From Prochlorococcus sp. AG-347-E23 (GTDB lineage: Bacteria; Cyanobacteriota; Cyanobacteriia; PCC-6307; Cyanobiaceae): a stretch of DNA of 45,789 nt. Under the pieces are notes generated by a model. The model saw only the letters and a program-made list of their open reading frames with translations, was not told where the DNA came from and ran no database searches. The stretch covers positions 1-45,789 of the forward strand of contig QCBH01000014.1 in assembly GCA_003281685.1 (NCBI GenBank). The letters are read 5' to 3'. Position 1 is the first letter of the stretch, and each line of letters starts with the position of its first letter. Shown piece by piece: positions 38,763 through 45,789 of the stretch. The position numbers and the translations under genes are program-made.

Positions 38763-40304
38763 ATGAATTTAGAATCTTTTCCTTGGCTATCATCTGTTGT
38801 TTTACTGCCCTTAATTGGTGCATTAATAATGCCTTTCTTGAGTTCGAAAGAAGGAGAAGATAATACACTTCCTAGAAATATCTCATTAAGTTTTTTATTT
38901 TTAGATTTTTTATTAATAATTGGCGTCCTTTTTCAAAAATTCAATACTTCAGATAGCTCTTTGCAACTTATTGAAAGAGCTACGTGGTTACCCTCAATTG
39001 GCTTAGAGTGGTCTCTTGGAGTAGATGGGTTATCAGCTCCTTTAGTAGCTTTGAGTGGATTAATTACATTTTTATCAGCCGCAGCAAGTTGGAAAATAAA
39101 GAAAAAATCCAATCTATATTTTGCTCTTTTATTAGTACAAGCCTCAGCACAAGCATTAGTTTTCCTTTCTCAAGATTTCCTATTATTTTTCTTAGCATGG
39201 GAACTTGAACTGGTTCCGGTATATCTTCTCATTGCTATTTGGGGAGGGAAAAAGAAATTATATGCAGCCACAAAATTTATTCTTTATACAGCTTTAGCCT
39301 CTTTATTAATACTAATAAGTGGACTAGCACTTGCCTTGAGTGGTGATACTTTCACTCTGAATATTACCGATTTAACCAATAAACATGTAACAGGGAGCCT
39401 AGCGTTATTGTCATATTTAGGATTTTTAATTGGTTTTGGTGTAAAACTTCCTATCTTTCCATTACATACTTGGCTACCCGATGCACATGGAGAGGCTAAT
39501 GCACCAGTTTCAATGTTACTCGCTGGAATACTTTTAAAAATGGGAGGCTACGCTCTATTAAGGTTCAATGTTCAAATTCTGCCTGAAGTACATCTTCAAA
39601 TTGCACCTGCATTAATTATTCTTGGGATCATCAACATAATATACGGAGCACTAAATGCATTTGCACAAGATAATGTTAAAAGGAGAATTGCATGTAGCTC
39701 AGTAAGTCATATGGGTTTTGTTCTGTTAGGGATTGGAGCAGTAGATGCTCTAGGAATAAGCGGAGCAATGCTACAAATGATCAGTCACGGACTTATAGCT
39801 GCAGCTATGTTTTTTGTTACGGGCTCATTCTATGAAAGAACAAATACTCTTTCTATACCAAACATGGGCGGTTTAGCAAAGGTCTTGCCAATAACTTTTG
39901 CTTTTTTCTTAGCAAGCTCTTTGGCCTCTTTGGCACTCCCTGGGATGAGCGGTTTTATAAGTGAAATAACTGTATTTTTAGGTATCACTAGTCAAGAAGG
40001 CTTCAGCTCAATATTTAGATCAATAACGATTCTTATCGCAGCTATCGGTTTAGTTCTGACTCCAATATATCTTTTGTCAATGTGTAGGAGAGTATTCTTT
40101 GGCCCTAGAATTCCTGCACTAGCTACAGTTAAAGAGATGAATGGTAGAGAATTGACGATTGGTTTCAGTTTATTATTGCCTACTTTGGTGATAGGTTTTT
40201 GGCCGAAAGTCGCCATAAATTTATACGAATCTTCAACCAATGCTCTCAGTCAGCAGCTTACTTTAGCTAAGTTAATAGGATTAATCCCAACTTTAGTTAA
40301 TTAG
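38763..40304 (+). CDS. ndhD: NAD(P)H-quinone oxidoreductase (NDH-1) subunit 4
   Basis: 513 aa proton-pumping membrane subunit of the cyanobacterial NDH-1 complex in cyclic electron flow and respiration. About 14 hydrophobic helices. Seen: [10 protein letters not shown] near residue 81, [18 protein letters not shown] near 145-162 with the conserved glutamate of the first antiporter half, [16 protein letters not shown] near 237-252, and [12 protein letters not shown] near 314. Paralogues NdhD1-D4 differ in function. Which one this is cannot be settled from the sequence alone, but the common respiratory/cyclic form is likely. ATG at 38763; TAGAAT at 38734 is a possible -10 element. Confidence 0.94.
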   Translation: MNLESFPWLSSVVLLPLIGALIMPFLSSKEGEDNTLPRNISLSFLFLDFLLIIGVLFQKFNTSDSSLQLIERATWLPSIGLEWSLGVDGLSAPLVALSGLITFLSAAASWKIKKKSNLYFALLLVQASAQALVFLSQDFLLFFLAWELELVPVYLLIAIWGGKKKLYAATKFILYTALASLLILISGLALALSGDTFTLNITDLTNKHVTGSLALLSYLGFLIGFGVKLPIFPLHTWLPDAHGEANAPVSMLLAGILLKMGGYALLRFNVQILPEVHLQIAPALIILGIINIIYGALNAFAQDNVKRRIACSSVSHMGFVLLGIGAVDALGISGAMLQMISHGLIAAAMFFVTGSFYERTNTLSIPNMGGLAKVLPITFAFFLASSLASLALPGMSGFISEITVFLGITSQEGFSSIFRSITILIAAIGLVLTPIYLLSMCRRVFFGPRIPALATVKEMNGRELTIGFSLLLPTLVIGFWPKVAINLYESSTNALSQQLTLAKLIGLIPTLVN

Positions 40305-40315
40305 ATTTTTTATAA

Positions 40316-42403
40316 ATGGATACCTCAATTTTTAAATATGGAGAATTACCAGAATTTAAAAAATTTACTCCCGAAAAAATAAGTAAACAATTTCCAGTAG
40401 TACTAGAAAAGATCGACGAAGAATTTCAAAATATAGAGAAGGATTTATCTAACTATTTGATTCAAAATGATTTAAATTGGAATAAAGTAATAAATCCTTT
40501 AAATGAAGTCAATGAAATTCTTAGATGGAGTTGGGGAGTAATAAGTCACCTAAATGCTGTAAATAATTCTGAAAGTCTTAGAGAAATTTATTCAAAATTT
40601 CTTCCAGAAATTATTAGCTTAAGTAACAAATTTGGACAAAGTAAAATAATTTATAATTCTTTAGTCAAGCTTAAAGAGACAAACAACTTTGATCAAATAA
40701 AAAAAAGAATTTTAGATAAAGAAATTCTTGAGATGCAACATAGAGGAATTTCACTAAAGAAAAATGATCAAGAAGAATTTAATAAAATTTCAGAAAAACT
40801 AGGCAAGCTGTCAACCGAATTCAGTAACAATGTTCTTGATGCCACTAACGAATGGTTTTTAATATTAAATAAAAAATCTGAAGTTGATGGCCTTCCAGAA
40901 CGAGTTCTTGAATTGATGGCAATTTCTGCATACAATCACTTAAAAAAAGATGAAGAAGTTGATATTAAAAATGGTCCTTGGAAATTGAGTCTAGATATTC
41001 CAACTTATACTTCGTTCATGACATATGCCACCGAGCGTAATCTTAGAGAAAAACTATATAAGGCATTCGTTAGTAGAGCGTCTCAAGGAGAAAAAAATAA
41101 TTCTCAAATTATTGAAGATATATTATCTCTTAGAACTAAAAAAGCTAATCTTCTCGGTTATAAAAGTTGGGCAGAACTAAGTTTGTCAACGAAAATGGCG
41201 AAAGAAATTAAAAATGTAGAAAACCTTTTAGAAGAATTGAGAGAACCAGCATTCAAAACCGCAAAAACTGAATTAGAAACGCTCGATAAGTTTTCCAAAG
41301 CTAATGGGTTTCCAAAATCGCAGAATATTGAGCCATGGGATATTAGTTATTGGTCAGAACTTCTTAGAAAGGAAAAGCTCAATTTGGATCAAGAGTCTCT
41401 AAGACCTTGGTTCCCACTTAATGATGTTTTGAAAGGTTTATTTAAATTAAGTGAGAAGCTTTTTGAAATTAAAGTAATTGAGGCGACTGATGAGGCTCCT
41501 ATATGGAATGATGACGTCTTATTTTTTAATATCCTCAATAAAGAAGATAAGAAAATAGCATCTTTTTACTTAGATCCATATTCGAGGCCTGAATCAAAGA
41601 GAGGGGGGGCTTGGATGGATGAATGTTTGAATAAAAATAATATTGGCAAAAAGACCATCCCTGTAGCTTATCTCGTTTGCAATCAGACTCCACCATCAAA
41701 AGATAAACCTAGTTTGATGAGTTTCGAAGAAGTTCAGACACTTTTCCATGAATTTGGTCATGGTCTTCAACATATGCTTACTACTGTAGATCTTCCTCAA
41801 GCAGCTGGCATCAACAACGTTGAGTGGGATGCAGTCGAACTTCCAAGTCAATTTATGGAAAACTGGTGTTTTCATAAAAATACACTTATGAATATTGCTA
41901 AGCACTACAAAACAGGAGAAAGATTATCCAATGAGAATTTTGAGAAGCTCCTAAAGAATAGAACTTTTAATTGTGGTATGGCTACTCTTAGACAACTACA
42001 TTTTGCAATTACAGACCTCAGATTGCACAGTTCTATTGATAAAAACGAAGGTAAAACAGCAGATGGAATAAGAAGAGAAATTGCAAAACAAACAACTGTT
42101 ATTGAACCAATTCAAGAAGATAACTTTCTTTGTTGTTTTAGTCATATATTTGCAGGCGGATATTCTGCAGGATATTACTCATATAAATGGGCTGAAGTAT
42201 TAAGTGCTGATGCGTTTTCAATGTTTGAAGAAGCTGATCTAGAAAACTCTGAAGATTTAAACTTAATAGGAAAGAAATTCAAAGATACAATACTTAGCTT
42301 AGGAGGAAGCTTACCTCCACTAGACGTATTTAAACTATTCAGGGGAAGAGAGCCACAAACTGATTCCTTAATAAGACACTTAGGCCTATCTGGAGCTAGA
42401 TAA
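40316..42403 (+). CDS. prlC: Oligopeptidase A-like M3 family zinc metallopeptidase
   Basis: 695 aa cytosolic peptidase degrading short peptides, including cleaved signal peptides and transit-type fragments. Seen: the zinc motif HEFGH near residues 477-481 with a downstream glutamate (NNVEWDAVELPSQ), the M3 segment YSRPESKRGGAW near 420-431, and a C-terminal SAGYYSYKWAEVLSAD. Length is normal. ATG at 40316, eleven bases after ndhD. The last eight bases overlap the frameshifted lipase-like gene on the other strand. Confidence 0.94.
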   Translation: MDTSIFKYGELPEFKKFTPEKISKQFPVVLEKIDEEFQNIEKDLSNYLIQNDLNWNKVINPLNEVNEILRWSWGVISHLNAVNNSESLREIYSKFLPEIISLSNKFGQSKIIYNSLVKLKETNNFDQIKKRILDKEILEMQHRGISLKKNDQEEFNKISEKLGKLSTEFSNNVLDATNEWFLILNKKSEVDGLPERVLELMAISAYNHLKKDEEVDIKNGPWKLSLDIPTYTSFMTYATERNLREKLYKAFVSRASQGEKNNSQIIEDILSLRTKKANLLGYKSWAELSLSTKMAKEIKNVENLLEELREPAFKTAKTELETLDKFSKANGFPKSQNIEPWDISYWSELLRKEKLNLDQESLRPWFPLNDVLKGLFKLSEKLFEIKVIEATDEAPIWNDDVLFFNILNKEDKKIASFYLDPYSRPESKRGGAWMDECLNKNNIGKKTIPVAYLVCNQTPPSKDKPSLMSFEEVQTLFHEFGHGLQHMLTTVDLPQAAGINNVEWDAVELPSQFMENWCFHKNTLMNIAKHYKTGERLSNENFEKLLKNRTFNCGMATLRQLHFAITDLRLHSSIDKNEGKTADGIRREIAKQTTVIEPIQEDNFLCCFSHIFAGGYSAGYYSYKWAEVLSADAFSMFEEADLENSEDLNLIGKKFKDTILSLGGSLPPLDVFKLFRGREPQTDSLIRHLGLSGAR

Positions 42404-43008
42404 TAATTTCATCTATTATTTTGTCAACCACAGATTTATTTCTCACAAGGTTTCTATGTTTATATACTTTTACTGATATTTTTTTTCCAAAATTTAAATT
42501 TGTCCACCAGCCAGGAAAAACCATCATATCCCAATAAGTAAAGAAATTTATACACTCAATATCATCAAGAAAAAAATCATTATTTGCGAGTTCTCTTAAA
42601 AAAATTACTGTTTATTTTCATTTCTGATATTCCTCTAAAGGGATATTTAGGTATTAATTGCGCCATCAAAGTTCCTTTGTGAGGGGAACCTATTGATATT
42701 AATCTTCTTGTTCTTCTATACCCATTAAACTTTTGAAGCCAGTATCTACCAATTATTCCTCCCATAGAAAATCCCAAAATATCTATTTCTTTTTCTAAAC
42801 CATATTTCTCTAAAATTAATTCATTTAATTTATTTGTCAAATCCATAATTGAAGTCATTCCATATGAGTGCTTGAGAGTTGGGGCAAAATATTCAATGCC
42901 AATATCATCAAGTTTTGAGGTAATAGGAGAAAAAATACTGGAAGTATTCCAAAGACCATGAATCAATATGATGGGATTTTGTTTTTCCAATACTTTAGTT
43001 ATTTTCAA
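42396..43008 (-). pseudogene. Lipase-like alpha/beta hydrolase, frameshifted
   Basis: The first frame (43008 to 42580) gives 142 aa: ILIHGLW near residues 14-20 (oxyanion HG), GFSMGG at 79-84 with nucleophile Ser81, and GSPHKGT near 107-113, as in esterase/triacylglycerol lipase relatives. After residue 135 the frame ends quickly (NFFKRTRK, stop). A second frame continues without interruption from the same place to 42396, encoding FLRELANND, ending DKIIDEIII, and including an HRN segment that may carry the catalytic histidine. The junction is a run of seven Ts on the coding strand (42598-42604); removing one T joins both frames into 203 aa. Start is TTG at 43008, inside folB. A mutation or an assembly error are both possible. 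Confidence 0.75.
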
Positions 43009-43357
43009 GAATTCTTACTATTGAGACCTTCCCATCGAAACCTGTGATTGGAGGATTACATTTTGTCAAAATAATTTTAACTTTAGAAAGCTTAAATTCC
43101 TTATCGATGATTTCTAAAATTGCGTTTGAATATTTTTCGATTGTGAAACAATATATTTTCTTTGATTGATCTTTTAAAATTTGAACTAATTTTGAATAGT
43201 CAATTGTTTTTTTAATATCATCACTTACTGTACATTTTTCAAAATCAGTCCACAAAAATATATCTAAAATAAATAGTTGTCCCAATTCCCTCTCTTCATC
43301 AAGAACGCCAACCCTTGCCCATAGTTTAATATTCTCAATTTTTAAAAAAGCTTCCAT
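42995..43357 (-). CDS. folB: Dihydroneopterin aldolase
   Basis: 120 aa enzyme of folate synthesis converting dihydroneopterin to hydroxymethyl-dihydropterin. Seen: the family opening IKLWARVGVLDEERELGQ (pterin-binding region near residues 10-27), TIDYSKLV near 51-58 and a TIEKYSNAILEII helix near 72 carrying the conserved glutamate; catalytic-type lysine in KCNPPI near 99-104. Length is normal. ATG at 43357, eleven bases after proA. Its 3' end overlaps the lipase-like gene by 14 bases. Confidence 0.92.
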   Translation of the reverse strand: MEAFLKIENIKLWARVGVLDEERELGQLFILDIFLWTDFEKCTVSDDIKKTIDYSKLVQILKDQSKKIYCFTIEKYSNAILEIIDKEFKLSKVKIILTKCNPPITGFDGKVSIVRILENN

Positions 43358-43368
43358 CTTTAAAAGTT

Positions 43369-44679
43369 TTAAAGATCCTTATGTATGTAGCTAGCCTTTC
43401 CTGATGAAAAATCATCAACTATATTCCCATCACCTTTTAGGAAATATTTATAAGTTACCAAACCTTCTAGACCTACAGGTCCCCTTGGTGGAAGAGTTTG
43501 AGTAGATATGCCAACTTCAGCGCCGAATCCATATCTAAAGCCATCTGCAAACCTAGTAGAGCAATTATGGTAAACACCTGCACTATCAACTAGATTCATA
43601 AATTTATTGGCAGTATTTGAATTTTCAGTAATTATTCCATCAGTATGTTTTGAACTATATTTTTGAATATGTGTGATTGCAGCCTCAAGATTATCAACAA
43701 TTTTTATCGATAAAATTAAATCCAAATATTCAGTTTTCCAATCTTCTAGGCTAGCCTCATATTTTATCCCTAATTCAACTGATCTCTTATCTCCGATTAA
43801 TTTGACATCATTAGAATTAAACAGAGGGATGGCCTTTTCTAAAAAAGCTGGTGCGATATCTTTATGGACTAATAAAGTTTCGATAGCATTACATGCCGCA
43901 GGATATTGAATTTTGCTGTCCAAAGCGACTGACAAAGCCATCTCTAGATTTGCCTCAATATCTATAAACAAGTGACAAATTCCATCAGCATGGCCTAGCA
44001 CAGGAATTCTTGTATTCTCCTGAATAAATTTAACTAATTCATTACTTCCTCTTGGAATTATTAAATTAATATATTTCTCAAGATTTAACATCGCCATGCT
44101 ATCTTTTCTGCTTGTTAATAAACATATTGCATTTTTATCAAAACCTGATTCATTTAAACCTTCTTGCAATGCTTTCACTATTGAAGTATTTGTTAAATTG
44201 GCTTCACTGCCACCTTTTAGCATTACCCCATTACCTGATCTTATTGCTAAAGAACTAATCTGCATCACGGCATCCGGCCTTGATTCAAAAATAACCCCTA
44301 AAACTCCAATCGGTACAGTTTTTCTCTCTAAGATCAACCCATTTGAAAGCTGCCTTTTTATTTGAACTTGATTTACAGGATCTGCCAATTCTCCAACTTT
44401 TCTTACTCCTTCAATTCCTGAATTTAATTTTGATTTTGATAACTTTAATCTAGAAAGTAAAGCCCTAGAAATACCCTTTTTTTCTGCACTTGAATAATCC
44501 GCATTATTTGCCTCTAATATTTCTTTAGAATTTTTTTCTAGATAATCAGCCATAAAATTTAAGGCTTCAATTCGATGTTGATTTCCAATCTGACTTATTT
44601 TCAATGATGCCAAACGAACTTTCTCAGCTTTTTCTAAAAGATCATTACTTGGTTGAGGAACCTCAAAGATATTAGCCAT
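43369..44679 (-). CDS. proA: Gamma-glutamyl phosphate reductase
   Basis: 436 aa NADPH-dependent aldehyde-dehydrogenase-fold enzyme of proline synthesis, reducing glutamyl-5-phosphate to the semialdehyde. Seen: VPIGVLGVIFESRPD near residues 117-131, GNGVMLKGGSEA near 149-160, RGSNELV near 210-216, and the catalytic cysteine region IQYPAACNAIETLL near 257-270. C-terminal GFGAEVGISTQTLPPRGPVGLEGL is the ProA signature. ATG at 44679. First gene of the proA-folB-lipase run. Confidence 0.96.
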   Translation of the reverse strand: MANIFEVPQPSNDLLEKAEKVRLASLKISQIGNQHRIEALNFMADYLEKNSKEILEANNADYSSAEKKGISRALLSRLKLSKSKLNSGIEGVRKVGELADPVNQVQIKRQLSNGLILERKTVPIGVLGVIFESRPDAVMQISSLAIRSGNGVMLKGGSEANLTNTSIVKALQEGLNESGFDKNAICLLTSRKDSMAMLNLEKYINLIIPRGSNELVKFIQENTRIPVLGHADGICHLFIDIEANLEMALSVALDSKIQYPAACNAIETLLVHKDIAPAFLEKAIPLFNSNDVKLIGDKRSVELGIKYEASLEDWKTEYLDLILSIKIVDNLEAAITHIQKYSSKHTDGIITENSNTANKFMNLVDSAGVYHNCSTRFADGFRYGFGAEVGISTQTLPPRGPVGLEGLVTYKYFLKGDGNIVDDFSSGKASYIHKDL

Positions 44680-44745
44680 AATATTTTTTAATTGATTTAA
44701 TAATAATTCAAATTAATGATTCTTTAAAGTAAATTTCACTCTGAG

Positions 44746-45789
44746 TTAATATCTAAAAAATAATTGAACTTGACTTTTCCAATCCCCATTGGCATCATAT
44801 GAACCTAATAATTCTAAGTTTGGATTTGCTTGAAAAGTCAAAATTCCTAAAGGTGAAATATCATCTCTACCGGGGACGGTTTGAAAGGCAAAATTTACAG
44901 CATCAGTAATATCAAGCCCTATTTGGGCTACCCAAGCTTGAGAAGAAAATTCATCATTAGAAGATGATTGACCATCACTTTCAATATCTAAATTTTCATT
45001 GGAAAAAATATTATTTAATGAATCATTATTTTCTATTAATGCTGGATACAAAGATAACTGAAATCTCTCACTAAGTGCATCAGCATTATTAAGTTGAGAA
45101 ATAAATGCTCTATTTATTAAATTTGCAGAGTTACCTCCAATCAAACCAATTATTTGAGATCTGTTGTAACTTGGAGTACTCCTTAATTGGATTCTTCTAT
45201 TTTCATCAGCAAAAGATAATTGATCTAAAAATCCTTCATAAGATGCTTCAATTTTGATAAGCCTTGAATTGCCAATCCCAAATGATCCCAAACCACTAGA
45301 AGTTGCATTTACATCAAGATCACCTGAGATGTTTGAATTCTGATTATTTTCATTTATGGGTATTATAGAATCTGGAACTCTACTAACCAGAGAAAAATTA
45401 ATAAATGGAACAACGCCACTTCTTGATGCAAATAAAATATAATTATCTTTATTTTTATCCAGTTTAAATGGAGTAGTATAAAGATTAGCTCTACCTTTTT
45501 CAAGGTAAATTAGACCTCTAGCATTTAAATCCTTTCCTACCTTTCCGTTTATATTAAGATCTAATTTAGTATCTAAATAAGCTTGAACTAATTCTGAATA
45601 TTGAAGTTTAAAATCTGGACCAAGTTTTAATTTGAGATTATTAAAACTCAAATTATCCAAATAATTAGGCAAAGTTTCGCCTAAAAGAACTGAATTCAAA
45701 ATTGTTTCATTTGAAATAATTTCAATATTTTCATTATTATTCCAATAAAGTTCTGGCCAATCTTTTTCATCCTCTTTTAGTTTAAGATT
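44746..45789 (-). CDS. TamB-like (DUF490) protein, 3' part only
   Basis: 347 codons are visible; the frame is open to the window edge, so the start lies beyond 45789. The sequence is beta-rich, with the C-terminal pattern of cyanobacterial TamB-like proteins: IQLRSTPSYNRSQIIGLIGG, then a VAQIGLDITDAVNFAF stretch, and an end of LLGSYDANGDWKSQVQLFFRY-type strands with a terminal aromatic residue, as in proteins linked to the outer membrane. TamB proteins help move lipids or insert outer-membrane proteins across the periplasm. The TTG at 45697-45699 is internal, not a start. The family call is fairly sure. Confidence 0.75.
   Translation of the reverse strand, partial: NLKLKEDEKDWPELYWNNNENIEIISNETILNSVLLGETLPNYLDNLSFNNLKLKLGPDFKLQYSELVQAYLDTKLDLNINGKVGKDLNARGLIYLEKGRANLYTTPFKLDKNKDNYILFASRSGVVPFINFSLVSRVPDSIIPINENNQNSNISGDLDVNATSSGLGSFGIGNSRLIKIEASYEGFLDQLSFADENRRIQLRSTPSYNRSQIIGLIGGNSANLINRAFISQLNNADALSERFQLSLYPALIENNDSLNNIFSNENLDIESDGQSSSNDEFSSQAWVAQIGLDITDAVNFAFQTVPGRDDISPLGILTFQANPNLELLGSYDANGDWKSQVQLFFRY

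Noticed and set aside
42598..42604. Programmed -1 ribosomal frameshift in the lipase-like gene
   Set aside because: The run resembles a slippery site, but a -1 shift at this point reads UAA at once; only a one-base loss restores the frame.

Overview
The window is a gene-dense, AT-rich stretch of a cyanobacterial chromosome. It carries a Pcb-type chlorophyll a/b antenna gene, an epsilon-type lycopene cyclase, phylloquinone genes (menB, menD), solanesyl diphosphate synthase, NDH-1 subunit ndhD and several families largely restricted to cyanobacteria and plastids (DUF760, DUF1350, DUF4336). The single short pcb gene, very low GC, tiny intergenic gaps and alpha-carotene-type cyclase point to a high-light-adapted Prochlorococcus. 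That assignment is an inference from gene content, not a database match. I saw no tRNA, rRNA, CRISPR array, IS element or prophage.

Layout. 1-5130: lycopene cyclase and a short-chain dehydrogenase (+), then a membrane-anchored T5orf172/GIY-YIG-like protein (-), a GST-like protein (+), a small unknown and a GltS-type transporter (-). 5131-7211: the pcb antenna gene with a clear terminator, a long sparse upstream region, a 58-codon ORF and a small helix-turn-helix-like protein. 7212-11264: hisS with two coupled small genes, a glycine-pentad-repeat/DUF3721 protein, a DEDD exonuclease and a DUF1350 hydrolase-like protein. 11265-17809 (all -): comB, nitrilase, amidase, murI, sds and acs, tightly packed. 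17932-21540 (+): aroA, an MnmC2-like methyltransferase and glmU. 21542-27072 (-): menD, menB, glgA, murF. 27123-28088 (+): lepB and a DUF760 gene. 28095-33172 (-): a DUF697 protein, a manganese-type ABC importer (binding protein, ATPase, permease) and a DUF4336 protein. 33338-42403 (+): an Arg-rich small protein, trpS, thrS, glk, thrB, ndhD, prlC. 42396-45789 (-): a frameshifted lipase-like gene, folB, proA and the 3' part of a TamB-like gene running off the window.

Themes. Most of the window is core metabolism: cell wall (murI, murF, glmU, amidase), photosynthetic cofactors (crtL, menB, menD, sds, pcb), amino acids (aroA, thrB, proA), carbon storage (glgA, glk, acs) and three aminoacyl-tRNA synthetases. 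Packing is extreme. Most convergent gene pairs end within a few bases of each other, three of them sharing interlocked stop codons, and many genes use TTG or GTG starts.

Most worth a second look: (i) the 140-aa glycine-pentad/DUF3721 protein; (ii) the lipase-like gene broken at a 7-base homopolymer; (iii) comB, whose conserved N-terminus has no ATG/GTG/TTG start and sits behind an ATG-TGA; (iv) a 21-base near-perfect palindrome between divergent promoters; (v) the manganese transporter co-transcribed with DUF697 and DUF4336 genes.
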